A stretch of DNA of 64,000 bases, taken from contig NZ_CP044524.1 in the NCBI RefSeq assembly GCF_008831545.1, positions 467,769 to 531,768 of the forward strand. The letters are read 5' to 3'. Source of the stretch: Halorussus halophilus (lineage in GTDB: Archaea; Halobacteriota; Halobacteria; Halobacteriales; Haladaptataceae). Below the pieces are notes generated by a model. It searched no databases and was not told where the DNA came from. It saw nothing but the letters and a program-made list of their open reading frames with translations. The position numbers and the translations under genes were made by a program. Below are positions 8,988 to 17,143 of the stretch, piece after piece; within the stretch, counting starts at the first letter, position 1, and the number at the start of each line of letters is the position of its first letter.

Positions 8988-9476
8988 TCAGGCCGTCTGC
9001 TCGCTGTCCGGTTGCTTCGTCTCCTCGCAGTCTATGCGTTCGCGGAGCCACCCCTGTTGGGTGGCGATGCCGCCCTGTTCGGCGAGTGGGGCCTGCACCT
9101 CGACTCCGACCGACCGCAGATGGGTCCACAACGGACTCAGCAGTTCGACGTAGCGCGAACTCGTGAGCGCGACGACTTCGTCGAACCGGGAGGTGAGACC
9201 GTCTTCGGAAACGAATCGCATCGCCGACGCAGTCAAGTCCGTAACCCACGCGCTCCGCTCGCGGGCATCGTAGTCGTCGAGCGACGCGTCGTACGGTGCA
9301 ATTTCGTCCGTCGGTGAGAGGAGTCCGTGTTTCTCAGAGAGGACGACCCACTCGTCGCAAATGGTTTCGGCGTACTCGGCCTTGAGGCCGAAGTAACTGG
9401 AGATGTACTGCTCGCGCGCCGGTAATCGCTCGTCCTGCTGTCTCCCGTTGCCGTGAACGAGTGCGAGCGTCGTCAC
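8988..9476 (-). CDS. DUF6884-like protein
   Basis: A 162-residue protein starting MTTLALVHGNGRQQDERLPA. The segments AREQYISSYFGLKAEYAE and WVVLSEKHGLLSPTDEIAPYD match the pattern of DUF6884 proteins (recalled, not searched). These carry an xLSAKHGLLxP-like motif and show distant likeness to YaaA/DUF4433-type proteins. ALTSSRYVELLSPL is a second conserved-looking strand-helix. No signal peptide or membrane helix is present. Function is unknown, and relatives are sometimes near DNA-modification or tRNA-guanine transglycosylase genes, which is not the case here. Confidence 0.7.
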   Translation of the reverse strand: MTTLALVHGNGRQQDERLPAREQYISSYFGLKAEYAETICDEWVVLSEKHGLLSPTDEIAPYDASLDDYDARERSAWVTDLTASAMRFVSEDGLTSRFDEVVALTSSRYVELLSPLWTHLRSVGVEVQAPLAEQGGIATQQGWLRERIDCEETKQPDSEQTA

Positions 9477-9597
9477 GAGTCGAGCGTGTCAGAGGGAGTA
9501 CTTAGATGTTTAGGTGACGGGGGCACCCCTGAAAGCTGTCGAAATAATATCCGATAGGTTGTTTACTACGTGAAATTCGGAGGAATATTTATTAGGT

Positions 9598-9609
9598 AGA
9601 TGCGCATCT
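9598..9609. promoter_or_regulatory. 12-bp perfect palindrome in the kinase leader
   Basis: AGATGCGCATCT is a perfect palindrome. It begins next to a TATA-like TATTTATTA (9587-9595) and lies 21 bp before the kinase start codon. This places it around the predicted transcription start, where a repressor could act. The regulator is unknown. Confidence 0.35.
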
Positions 9610-9630
9610 GTAGAAGTACTCGTAAGTGAC

Positions 9631-11103
9631 ATGGATTTTTCGACGGGCAGTCACAGCGAAGACAGTATCCGAGTTCTCCACGTCGAACACGGCGACGGCA
9701 CGGCGACAGATGCCGAAAACCTCCTCGAACAGAACCTCGACACAGTCGAGGTGACGACGAAGTCACGAGTCCAAACAGCACTCGACTGCCTCGATACCGA
9801 ACCTATCGACTGCGTGGTCAGCGACACCGAACTCCGAGACGAAGACCCGCTCGATTTCCTCGAAGTTGTTCGACGCGACTACCCCGACCTCCCGTTCATC
9901 TTCTTCACCGGCGAGGACGACGAACACCTGGCCAGCGAGGCGATTCTCGGCGGTGCGAACGACTGGTTGCAGAAAGAGGGCGAGACAGCCCAATTCGACC
10001 GCTTGCAGAGTCGGATTCGAAGCCTCGTCGGCGAGTATCGGACGAAACGGGAACTTCGAGAGAACAGGCGGCAGTTCGAGACGCTGCTCTCCAATCTGCC
10101 GGGGTTGGCCTATCGCTGTCGGAACGAGAGAGACTGGCCGATGGAGTTCGTCAGCGAGGGCTGTCGAGAACTCACGGGGTACGACCCCGAACAGTTGACC
10201 GACGGTGGCGTGTCGTTCGGCGACGACATCACTCACCCCGACGACCGCGAAGCCGTGTGGCAGACCGTCGAGAAAGCCCTCGAAGACGGCACGTCGTTCC
10301 AAGTGGACTATCGAATCCGGACTGCTGACGACGAACTGAAGTGGGTCTGGGAACAGGGAGAACTCGTCTCTCGTCCCGACGAATCGACCGTCTTGGAGGG
10401 GTTCGTCATGGACGTGACCGACTGGAAGATGAGCAAACGCCGCCTCCGCATCCTCAATCGCGTCCTCCGGCACAACCTCCGCAACGATATGAACGTGATA
10501 ATGGGGTACGCCGACGAGATTTCGAAAGAAGTCGAAGACGACGACCTCCGAGCGGAAGCCGAGACCATCGAGTCGATTGCGACGGACGTCGCGTCGCTGA
10601 GCGATTCGACCTCTCAAATCGAGGCGCTCATCGAAATAGAGCCAGCGAACAGACGGCCATTCGACGTTTCGACCCTCATCGAAGCGAGCGTCGAGAGGAT
10701 TCGAGAGAAGTATCCCGAAGCCGAAATCACCGTCGAGCAACCGAACGACGCGTGGGTCCACGCGACGAAGGAACTCCAGTTCGTCTTGCAGCACACGCTC
10801 GACAACGCCGTCGTACACAACCATTCGGCCGTCCCCCGAATCGAAGTTACGGTGCGAGAAGCGCTAGGAACTGACGACGTTCTCGTCGAAGTCGCCGACG
10901 ACGGACCGGGAATTCCACAGATGGAAATCGACGCGCTGGACACGCCCGAGGAGACGACCAGTCTCTCCCACGGGTCTGGGTTGGGTCTCTGGGTGATGAA
11001 GTGGGGCGTCGAATCGCTCGGCGGCGACCTGACGTTTGCAACAAACCAACCCACTGGTACCGTCGTGCGGATTCGTCTGCCGGAGGCGTCCCCGCCGAGC
11101 TAA
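9631..11103 (+). CDS. Receiver-PAS sensor histidine kinase
   Basis: A 490-residue soluble kinase. Residues about 12-130 form a receiver-like domain with the phospho-acceptor in CVVSDTELRD, the conserved Thr in FFTGED and Lys in LQKEG. The usual acidic pair at its start is altered to VEHGD. A PAS domain follows (about 145-265, LPGLAYRCRN). The dimerisation helix carries the phospho-His in NRVLRHNLRNDMN, and an HATPase_c domain ends the protein (N box with DNAVVHN, G1 ADDGPGI, G2 GSGLGLW). It lacks membrane helices, so it senses a cytoplasmic cue. No partner regulator adjoins it. Confidence 0.9.
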   Translation: MDFSTGSHSEDSIRVLHVEHGDGTATDAENLLEQNLDTVEVTTKSRVQTALDCLDTEPIDCVVSDTELRDEDPLDFLEVVRRDYPDLPFIFFTGEDDEHLASEAILGGANDWLQKEGETAQFDRLQSRIRSLVGEYRTKRELRENRRQFETLLSNLPGLAYRCRNERDWPMEFVSEGCRELTGYDPEQLTDGGVSFGDDITHPDDREAVWQTVEKALEDGTSFQVDYRIRTADDELKWVWEQGELVSRPDESTVLEGFVMDVTDWKMSKRRLRILNRVLRHNLRNDMNVIMGYADEISKEVEDDDLRAEAETIESIATDVASLSDSTSQIEALIEIEPANRRPFDVSTLIEASVERIREKYPEAEITVEQPNDAWVHATKELQFVLQHTLDNAVVHNHSAVPRIEVTVREALGTDDVLVEVADDGPGIPQMEIDALDTPEETTSLSHGSGLGLWVMKWGVESLGGDLTFATNQPTGTVVRIRLPEASPPS

Positions 11104-11118
11104 CGAAGCGAGTCTCGC

Positions 11119-12705
11119 TCACTCCAAGACGACTTCCACCAGCGCCATCTCGTCGCTCGAAATAGCCTCTTCCAAATCCTCCGCTAGCTCCGACCAACTT
11201 TCCGGGCGATACGCAGCTATGCCGAAGCTCTCGGCGAACAACTGGAAGTCGGGATTCGAAAACTCCGTGCCGAAGTGGCTCCTCCGGTGTTCCTCCTGTT
11301 TCTCGGTGATGAGCCTGTACTCGTCGTCGCGGAACAGCAAGATAGTGTAGCCACAGCCCACTCGGGTCGCCGTCTCGATCTCCGCGGCGTTCATCAGAAA
11401 GCCGCCGTCGCCAGTCGCGGCGACGACGTTGCTCTCCACTGCGAGGTCCGCGGCGAGGCCACCTGGCACCGAGATACCCATCGAAGCGAGTCCGTTCGAG
11501 ATGATGCAGGTGTTCGGTTCGTACGTCGGGAAGTTTTGGGCGAGTATCATCTTGTGCGTGCCCACGTCCGAGAGCAACACGTCATCGGCGTTCATCACCT
11601 CGCGGAGCACGGGCAGTACCTTCGCAGTCGTGAACGGCTCGCCCTCCTCGTGGTCGGGCGTCACGTCCGCGACGATGTGCTCGCGCAGGTCGTCGTACCA
11701 ATCGGTCTCGAACGACGCGTCAATTTCGCCACAGCAGGCGTTCAGTTCTCGAATCGCGGATGCGATGTCGCTGACGATTTCTACGTCCGGATTGTAGTGT
11801 TCGTACACTTCTGCGGGTTGGCTATCGACGTGGACGACTATGGTGTCAGTTCCGGAGTTCCACCCCTCCGGGTCGTGTTCGGCGATGTCGTAGCCGACCG
11901 TGAGGACGAGGTCCGCCATCTCGATGGCGTCGGAGGCTTCCTGATGTTCGCCGGAGTCGAGGGTCAGCAGTGAGTGGGCGTCGTCGTCCGAAACCGCGCC
12001 CTTACCCATGTACGTCGCCGCGACGGGGAGGTCGTAGTCCGAGACGAACGCTCGTAGTTCCTCGGCGGCGTCGGTTCGAACCGCACCGTTGCCAGCGATG
12101 ACGATTGGCCGTTCGGCATCGGCCAACAACTCTCGGACTCGGTCGAGCGATTTTCGGTCCGGTTCGGGTCGCCGCACCTTCTCGCGCTGTTCGAGCGGTC
12201 GCACGTCGCTCGCTTCGCCCGCCACGTCTTCCGGAAGTTCGAGGTGCGTCGCGCCGGGTTTCTCGTACTCGGCAACTTTGAACGCCTTCCGAACCGACTC
12301 GTGGACGATGTCGGGGTCCGAAATCTGGGTGTTCCACTTCGTGACGGGGGCGAACATCTCCACCACGTCGAGCGCTTGGTGGCTCTCCTTGTGGAGTCGT
12401 TCGAGACCACCCTGTCCGGAGAGGGCGACCAGCGGTGCCTTGTCGAGGTTCGCGTCGGCGACGCCGGTCAGGAGATTCGTCGCGCCCGGCCCGAGCGTCG
12501 AGAGACAGACCCCAGCGTCCCCCGTAAGTCGGCCGTACACGTCGGCCATGAACGCACCCCCCTGTTCGTGACGAACGGGAACGAACTCGATTTTCGAATC
12601 TTCGAGCGCGAACAGCAACGCCTCGTTCTCCTCTCCGGGCAGTCCGAAGATATACTCCACCCCTTCCCGCTCCATGCTCTCGACGAGTACTTCCGCGGTG
12701 TTCAT
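11119..12705 (-). CDS. ThDP-dependent enzyme of the acetolactate synthase large-subunit family
   Basis: From ATG 12705 the protein has 528 residues. The Pyr domain carries GVEYIFGLPGEENEAL, with the catalytic Glu in VPVRHEQGGAFMA. A central DHS-like FAD/NADP-type domain follows. The PP domain has the ThDP-binding GDGGFLMN motif near residue 430. The enzyme decarboxylates pyruvate or another 2-oxoacid and transfers the product. The RDDEYRLITEKQEEH stretch looks more like catabolic AlsS-type than biosynthetic IlvB. No regulatory IlvN-like gene adjoins, which supports a non-biosynthetic role. A longer start is possible but unlike the family. Confidence 0.85.
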   Translation of the reverse strand: MNTAEVLVESMEREGVEYIFGLPGEENEALLFALEDSKIEFVPVRHEQGGAFMADVYGRLTGDAGVCLSTLGPGATNLLTGVADANLDKAPLVALSGQGGLERLHKESHQALDVVEMFAPVTKWNTQISDPDIVHESVRKAFKVAEYEKPGATHLELPEDVAGEASDVRPLEQREKVRRPEPDRKSLDRVRELLADAERPIVIAGNGAVRTDAAEELRAFVSDYDLPVAATYMGKGAVSDDDAHSLLTLDSGEHQEASDAIEMADLVLTVGYDIAEHDPEGWNSGTDTIVVHVDSQPAEVYEHYNPDVEIVSDIASAIRELNACCGEIDASFETDWYDDLREHIVADVTPDHEEGEPFTTAKVLPVLREVMNADDVLLSDVGTHKMILAQNFPTYEPNTCIISNGLASMGISVPGGLAADLAVESNVVAATGDGGFLMNAAEIETATRVGCGYTILLFRDDEYRLITEKQEEHRRSHFGTEFSNPDFQLFAESFGIAAYRPESWSELAEDLEEAISSDEMALVEVVLE

Positions 12706-12751
12706 GGCGGAGATGCAACGTCGAGTCACATAGTTCGGGTGGCGGTGGGCG

Positions 12752-12767
12752 TTTACGTTGACGTAAA
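12752..12767. promoter_or_regulatory. 16-bp palindrome upstream of the ThDP enzyme gene
   Basis: TTTACGTTGACGTAAA has perfect 7-bp arms around a 2-nt centre. It lies 47 bp before the start codon of the minus-strand ThDP enzyme gene, at or just upstream of where its TATA element should be. It is a good operator candidate. Confidence 0.5.
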
Positions 12768-13073
12768 TAGCTACGACAGTCGATTGGTGATGCGAGCCAC
12801 CGTCCGAACATTTATAACAAATACCGAACAAGAGTTTGTCACGGCCTATGGAGACCTCTTTCCTCGTCCAGTGACCGGGTTCGTTCGCGGCCGCGAGTCG
12901 CAGTAGTTCGTAGTGCCATCGGCGGTGAGGGCCGAGAAGGTGCTATCGACGCGGTTCGATAGTTCCACCCTGCGATTACTCTGCGGACACGTCCGGTTCG
13001 ATTCGCCGCCTCAGTAGCCAGTAGCGATTTCGTCGGGGTAGCGACGTGTAGACACACGACACGATAGTACATC
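12768..13073. other. Intergenic region between the divergent ThDP-enzyme and hflX genes
   Basis: I see no gene here. A TATA-like CATTTATAAC lies near 12808-12816. A T-loop-like GGTTCGATTC near 12988 has no matching stems, so it is not a tRNA. The last stretch before 13074 should hold the hflX promoter, which I could not place. Confidence 0.35.
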
Positions 13074-14375
13074 ATGCAATCTACAGACGCAAATTCAGGC
13101 GCTATCGTCGCCAAGCGAGTCGATTCCGGACAGGCCGACACAGCGGAGATTCGTGCCCTCGCAGAAGCCGCAGGGTACGAAATCCGAGCAGAGGTGACCC
13201 AGACGCGACGCGAGGACCGGACGTACGACCTCGGCCGAGGGAAAGCCGAAGAGTTGGCCGAGGTAGTCGCCGAGACGGGTACGAAGACAGTCATCATCGA
13301 CAACGAACTTGACCCCGGACAACTCTTCGACTTGGGGGACCTGCTTCCAGACGGCACCGAGATACTCGACCGCTACCGATTGGTCCTCGACATCTTCGAG
13401 CGACAGGCCGGGACGAAGCGCGCGAAACTACAGGTCGAGCGCACCCGCCTCGAATACGACCTGCCGCGCGTTCGCCGGGAGATAACCGCGGAAATCGACG
13501 GCGAGGACTTGGCCCACGACGAGAAAGGTGGCCAGCGAGTGAGAGATATCGAGCAACGAATCGACGCGCTCGACACCAAACTCTCCGACCTCGCCGACGA
13601 CACCGCGGCACGACGGGAACGGAGACGCGAGGAGGGCTTCGAGTTCGTCGCGCTGGTGGGCTACACCAACGCCGGAAAATCGACGCTCCTGCACCGTCTC
13701 GCGGACGACCTCGACCTCGACGAAGAGGAGGCATCCGACCACGAGGACTTCGACGGAACGGCCGAAATAGAGGACCGACTGTTCAAGACGCTCGACACGA
13801 CGACCCGACGGGCGACTATCGACGGCAGACGAACGCTCGCCACGGACACCGTCGGGTTCGTGGACGACCTGCCACACGAGATGGTCGAGTCGTTCCACGG
13901 GACGCTCTCGGAGACCCAAGACGCCGACTGCGTCGTACTGGTCGCCGACGCGAGCGACGACCACGAGGAACTACGCCGAAAGTTGCTGGCTAGTTTGAAA
14001 CTCGTCGAGGACACCGAGTCCCTCGTCGTCGCTCTCAACAAAGCCGACCTATTGAGCGAGTCGGAACTGGCCGCCCGAACCGACGCCATCGCCGACCTCG
14101 CGCCCGACCCCGTGGCAATCAGCGCGACCGAAGACGAAAATCTCGGCGCGCTCTGCGAGCGCGTCGCGGCCGCACTCCCCGACCTGCACCACGCCGACCT
14201 CAGACTGCCGAACGACGACGAAGCGATGAGTCTCGTCTCGTGGCTCTACGACCGCGCCCGCGTCGAAGACGTGACGTACGGCGACGACGAAGTCCGAATC
14301 GAATTCGACGGTCACCCGTCGGTGGTCGAGCGAGCGCGAGCGAAAGCAGACGCACTCGCGCCAGAGGCTCGCTGA
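13074..14375 (+). CDS. hflX: HflX GTPase
   Basis: A 433-residue TRAFAC GTPase. The N-terminal HflX domain includes RTYDLGRGKAEEL and the IIDNELDPGQ strand, plus the helical linker VERTRLEYDLPRVRREI. The G domain has GYTNAGKST (residues 196-204, Walker A), TTTRRATI (G2), DTVGFVDDLP (G3) and NKADLL (G4). HflX binds the large ribosomal subunit and rescues stalled ribosomes during stress in bacteria; the archaeal form is structurally related. Length is normal. The start is 300-plus bp from the divergent ThDP gene, and the gene is probably monocistronic. Confidence 0.95.
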   Translation: MQSTDANSGAIVAKRVDSGQADTAEIRALAEAAGYEIRAEVTQTRREDRTYDLGRGKAEELAEVVAETGTKTVIIDNELDPGQLFDLGDLLPDGTEILDRYRLVLDIFERQAGTKRAKLQVERTRLEYDLPRVRREITAEIDGEDLAHDEKGGQRVRDIEQRIDALDTKLSDLADDTAARRERRREEGFEFVALVGYTNAGKSTLLHRLADDLDLDEEEASDHEDFDGTAEIEDRLFKTLDTTTRRATIDGRRTLATDTVGFVDDLPHEMVESFHGTLSETQDADCVVLVADASDDHEELRRKLLASLKLVEDTESLVVALNKADLLSESELAARTDAIADLAPDPVAISATEDENLGALCERVAAALPDLHHADLRLPNDDEAMSLVSWLYDRARVEDVTYGDDEVRIEFDGHPSVVERARAKADALAPEAR

Positions 14376-14417
14376 CAACGTAGTGTGAACGATACGTCGG
14401 GAACCGAGAGTGCTCCG

Positions 14418-14639
14418 TCAGAGGTACCGCGTATAGCCACAGACAGTACAGTGCAGGTCGTCGTCGTGGCGTACGAGGACACCAGATTCACACTTCGGGC
14501 ACGGGCCGACGGCGAGCGTACCGAGCGATTCGCCGTTCGCTTCGACGGCCCGCCGAAGCCACTGCACCTCTTCTTCGAGACGCGCAACCCGCAATTCGAG
14601 TTGCCGCAGTCGGCGCGCCCGTCCGCCGCCTCTGGACAT
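14418..14639 (-). CDS. Small coiled-coil plus zinc-ribbon protein
   Basis: A 73-residue protein starting MSRGGGRARRLRQLELRVAR. A predicted coiled coil (LELRVARLEEEVQWLRRAVEA) is followed by a four-cysteine knuckle pair, CPKCESG and CTVCGY, spaced as in a C4 zinc ribbon. The chosen start is the internal ATG at 14639, because the upstream extension is low in charge and unlike the rest. It could be a nucleic-acid or protein adaptor. No family name is recognised. Confidence 0.6.
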   Translation of the reverse strand: MSRGGGRARRLRQLELRVARLEEEVQWLRRAVEANGESLGTLAVGPCPKCESGVLVRHDDDLHCTVCGYTRYL

Positions 14640-14803
14640 GGTACTGCTCCGTTGTCGCGTGTTCGTCCATCGAGTCATGACTCTACTACTACGCGCCGAG
14701 TGCTACTAAGATTCTCGGCGGGAGCGTAGTTGTCCGTGCGTTGACTGTCGGAGTCTCGAAAAAACGCCTTTGTCGGCGGTCGGTGTACGGACCCCGAGAA
14801 AGG

Positions 14804-15280
14804 ATGACAGTTACTGCACGCCTCGAAGTGATTCCGACGCGCGAACGGGGGATGTCCGACGGCGTCGCCCGAGCGGTAGACGCACTCGAACTGTTCGACG
14901 TGAGCTACGAGACGACGGCCACCGACACCGTTATCGAAGCCGACAACCCGGACGAAGTATTCAGAGCGGCAGCGGCCGCTCACCGCGCAGTCTCGGACGG
15001 ACGGGTCATCACGTCCCTAGAGCTAGACGACCAACGCGGCCGAAGCCAACGGGGCGAGGACCGCGTGGCCGCAGTCGAACGGCGACTCGGTCGCCCACCG
15101 CGCCGAGAGCGGTCGGTGCGTTTCGAGAACCGTCGTCGAGAAACTGCCTCAAGCCGTCCGGAACGATATCACGCACCCCGGATACGACCCGCACCGACGC
15201 AGACCGATGCGGGATGGAGTGGTGGTCAGTTCGGCGGACAGACCGAATCACGATACCTCCGAGTGGGAGGGTCGCGCTGA
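14804..15280 (+). CDS. Thiamine-binding (MTH1187/YqgV, DUF77-type) protein with unusual C-terminal extension
   Basis: From ATG 14804 (start of MTVTARLEVIPTRERGMSDG) about 100 residues match the MTH1187/YqgV fold. Diagnostic parts are the EVIP strand, VARAVDALE helix and YETTATDTVIEAD strands, and the closing VAAVERRLGRP helix. Family members bind thiamine-like ligands as tetramers. The frame then continues about 55 residues past the usual end, in an arginine-rich sequence unlike haloarchaeal proteins. This suggests loss of the normal stop codon or a sequence error near 15110. Confidence 0.75.
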   Translation: MTVTARLEVIPTRERGMSDGVARAVDALELFDVSYETTATDTVIEADNPDEVFRAAAAAHRAVSDGRVITSLELDDQRGRSQRGEDRVAAVERRLGRPPRRERSVRFENRRRETASSRPERYHAPRIRPAPTQTDAGWSGGQFGGQTESRYLRVGGSR

Positions 15281-15332
15281 ACGACGCGGATATGAAATCC
15301 GACAGAGTCGTCGTCCGCCGCCTTCGTGAATC

Positions 15333-15338
15333 TTATAT
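15333..15338 (+). promoter_or_regulatory. TATA element that fixes the HalOD1 gene start
   Basis: TTATAT lies 24-29 nt before a GTG at 15362, so transcription should begin almost at that codon. The in-frame ATG at 15326 lies upstream of the TATA element and cannot be in the transcript from this promoter. Confidence 0.6.
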
Positions 15339-15361
15339 CGGCAGGTCAGAAACACGCCTTC

Positions 15362-15601
15362 GTGTGTGGTAGTGTGGCCCCAAAAGACCAGTGGTCCGTC
15401 TCGGCGACTGTCGTCGAACAGGTCGCAGCGGCCCACGGCGTAGAGCCGACAGAACTCGACACGCCGCTAGGGACGACCCTCGACACCGACGCACTCGACT
15501 CACTCGTCGGGTCGCTATCAGCGGACGCGACGGTCTCGTTCACGTACACGGGAATCGAAGTCGTCGTTCACTCCGACGGCTACGTCGAAGTCTCTCGCTG
15601 A
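15362..15601 (+). CDS. HalOD1-type output domain protein
   Basis: A 79-residue acidic protein read from GTG 15362; a second GTG at 15374 is also possible. It has the HalOD1 pattern: WSVSATVVEQVAAAHGVEPTEL, then LDTDALDSLVGS, then a strand pair around VSFTYTGIEVVVHSDGYVEV. HalOD1 domains are haloarchaeal output modules found alone or behind receiver domains. Their ligand or partner is unknown. It is a single gene, likely leaderless. Confidence 0.75.
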   Translation: MCGSVAPKDQWSVSATVVEQVAAAHGVEPTELDTPLGTTLDTDALDSLVGSLSADATVSFTYTGIEVVVHSDGYVEVSR

Positions 15602-15614
15602 GAGCTTTCCGCAG

Positions 15615-15959
15615 TCAGCGAAGCCGCCGATAGTCGTACTGCCCGCGGAGGTTGTCGTGGAAGTACGACCCCTGCGAGCGCGCGTGCAGGAGTTGTTGAT
15701 ACGTCTCCTGTGGCACGTCGAAGTACTGGTAGACGCCGCCGCTGTGGAACGCTATTTCGAGAGTCTCCTCCTCGCGGTCGTAGCCGACGCTCTGGATACT
15801 GCTCGACGCGACGGGTGTCCGACGCTCGGTCACGCAGGTCAACTGGTCGTAGGGCACGTAGCCGACGATTCGGCCGTCGAAGTAGCAGACGACGCCGTGG
15901 CGACCCTCCTCGACTTCGTCGCACTCGATTCGCTCGCCGCTCGCCGTGAGTGCTTTCAT
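15615..15959 (-). CDS. KTSC-domain small protein
   Basis: A 114-residue protein starting MKALTASGERIECDEVEEG. The C-terminal 58 residues match the KTSC domain: SSSIQSVGYDREEETLEIAF, then GGVYQYFDVPQETYQQLLHA and SQGSYFHDNLRGQYDYRRL. The Ser in SSSI replaces the SxxI segment of the family motif. The N-terminal half, with GRHGVVCYFDGRIVGYVPYDQL, has no recognised fold. KTSC is linked by context to lysyl-tRNA synthetase and phage functions, but its job here is unknown. Confidence 0.8.
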   Translation of the reverse strand: MKALTASGERIECDEVEEGRHGVVCYFDGRIVGYVPYDQLTCVTERRTPVASSSIQSVGYDREEETLEIAFHSGGVYQYFDVPQETYQQLLHARSQGSYFHDNLRGQYDYRRLR

Positions 15960-16061
15960 GCCGGGACCACGACGACCCTCCCTCTCAAAGCATCGGCCGG
16001 CCAGTTGGGACGACAGTCCCGACGCCGACAATCGTTTCTCCCGCGCGTCCGTACTCGACGT

Positions 16062-17006
16062 ATGCGTCGTCTCGGAGTGCGAGTGCTGATGGCGGCCGTC
16101 GGTCTTGCGACGTTTGTCCTGTACGCGGGCGTGGCCAGTTTCTTCGCGTGGGGGCTGGTCGGTCTCTGGCAGGCCCGTGGCGACTTATTGACCCTCCTCG
16201 TGGTCAGTTCGGTGCTGACGCTGGCGTTCAGTTACGCGAGCTATCGAGTCGGCACGAGTCGCTTGGTCTCTCGTCTCGACGCGAGAGCAGTGCCGCGCCA
16301 GAGCGCGCCCGAGCTACATCGGCGACTCGACAACCTTTGCACCGAAATGGGGGTCGAGCGACCGCCGCTACTGGTCGCGCGAATGCCCGTCCCGAACGCG
16401 ATGGCTGTCGGCGGCGTCGGAACCGGCTCGATACTGCTCGACCGGCGACTGTTTCGCCTGCTCGGAACGGACGAACTGGAGACGATACTCGCCCACGAAC
16501 TGTCTCACCTCGAAAGTAACGACAGCCTCGTCCAGACGCTGGCGTACAGTCTCGGCCAGTCGCTCGTCTGGGTGGTCGTTGTGGTGACGCTCCCACTCGT
16601 CGTGGTCGTCGTCGGAGCGACGCGGACGCAGGCGTGGCTCCGCGGGGATTCGAGCGCGTGGACGACCACGGCGTTCGGCGAGTTTCGTCGCCGGACCAGT
16701 CAAGTCGCGCTGGCCGTCCTGAGTCTGCTGACCCTCTTGGTCCTCGCACACTCCCGAAAGCGCGAGTTCGCGGCCGACGACCGGGCCGCGACGGTGACTC
16801 GAAAACCCCGAGCGCTCGCCTCCGCACTGCGGAAGATAGAACGCGCCAGCGAACCGCGGTTGGGGTTGCTCACGCCGCTGTACGTCCGGGGCGACGAAGA
16901 CGGATGGCTCACCGAGATACTCTCGACGCATCCGGCGACAGACGAGCGCGTTCGCCGGTTGGTCGAACGCGCCGAGGCGAACGCAACGACAATCGAGGTT
17001 CGGTAA
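16062..17006 (+). CDS. M48 (HtpX-like) membrane zinc metalloprotease
   Basis: A 314-residue protein with two N-terminal membrane helices (about residues 8-35 and 40-60). HELSHLESNDS at residues 145-149 supplies the HExxH zinc site, and a downstream REFAADDRAA motif supplies the third ligand Glu. Two more helices lie between about 165-195 and 215-235. HtpX-like enzymes cleave damaged membrane proteins on the cytoplasmic side. The N-terminal helices and the ATHPATDERVRRL tail fit the family (the sequence reads STHPATDERVRR). The window has a second M48 gene at 51058, only distantly similar. Confidence 0.88.
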   Translation: MRRLGVRVLMAAVGLATFVLYAGVASFFAWGLVGLWQARGDLLTLLVVSSVLTLAFSYASYRVGTSRLVSRLDARAVPRQSAPELHRRLDNLCTEMGVERPPLLVARMPVPNAMAVGGVGTGSILLDRRLFRLLGTDELETILAHELSHLESNDSLVQTLAYSLGQSLVWVVVVVTLPLVVVVVGATRTQAWLRGDSSAWTTTAFGEFRRRTSQVALAVLSLLTLLVLAHSRKREFAADDRAATVTRKPRALASALRKIERASEPRLGLLTPLYVRGDEDGWLTEILSTHPATDERVRRLVERAEANATTIEVR

Positions 17007-17085
17007 TCGACAATCGAATGTCGATAGTCCGGGATTCCGCTACCGAAACCCGCTCGACAGCGGTCCGAAACACCAAACATTAATG

Positions 17086-17099
17086 TTAGGTGGGCCTAA
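17086..17099. promoter_or_regulatory. DtxR/IdeR-type iron-box upstream of the FepC-like ATPase gene
   Basis: TTAGGTGGGCCTAA has 5-bp inverted arms TTAGG/CCTAA around 4 nt, the same core as the DtxR consensus. It lies about 45-85 bp before the possible ATPase starts, close to the expected transcription start. The same core precedes the binding-protein gene at 22919. Confidence 0.7.
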
Positions 17100-17143
17100 A
17101 ACCGTGCGTATGACTCAGTCTTCGGGACCCCGACGTTCGGACG

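Noticed and set aside
9763..10824. 353-codon minus-strand frame over the histidine kinase
   Set aside because: Composition is not haloarchaeal and the kinase on the other strand is unambiguous.
12970..13010. T-loop-like GGTTCGATTC
   Set aside because: The flanks do not form a T stem, and no acceptor or anticodon stem can be drawn.
12839..13357. 172-codon minus-strand frame across the hflX start
   Set aside because: Ser/Arg-rich, no family, and it overlaps hflX.
15326..15361. ATG-initiated extension of the HalOD1 gene
   Set aside because: Its ATG lies upstream of the TATA element, so it would not be in the transcript from that promoter.
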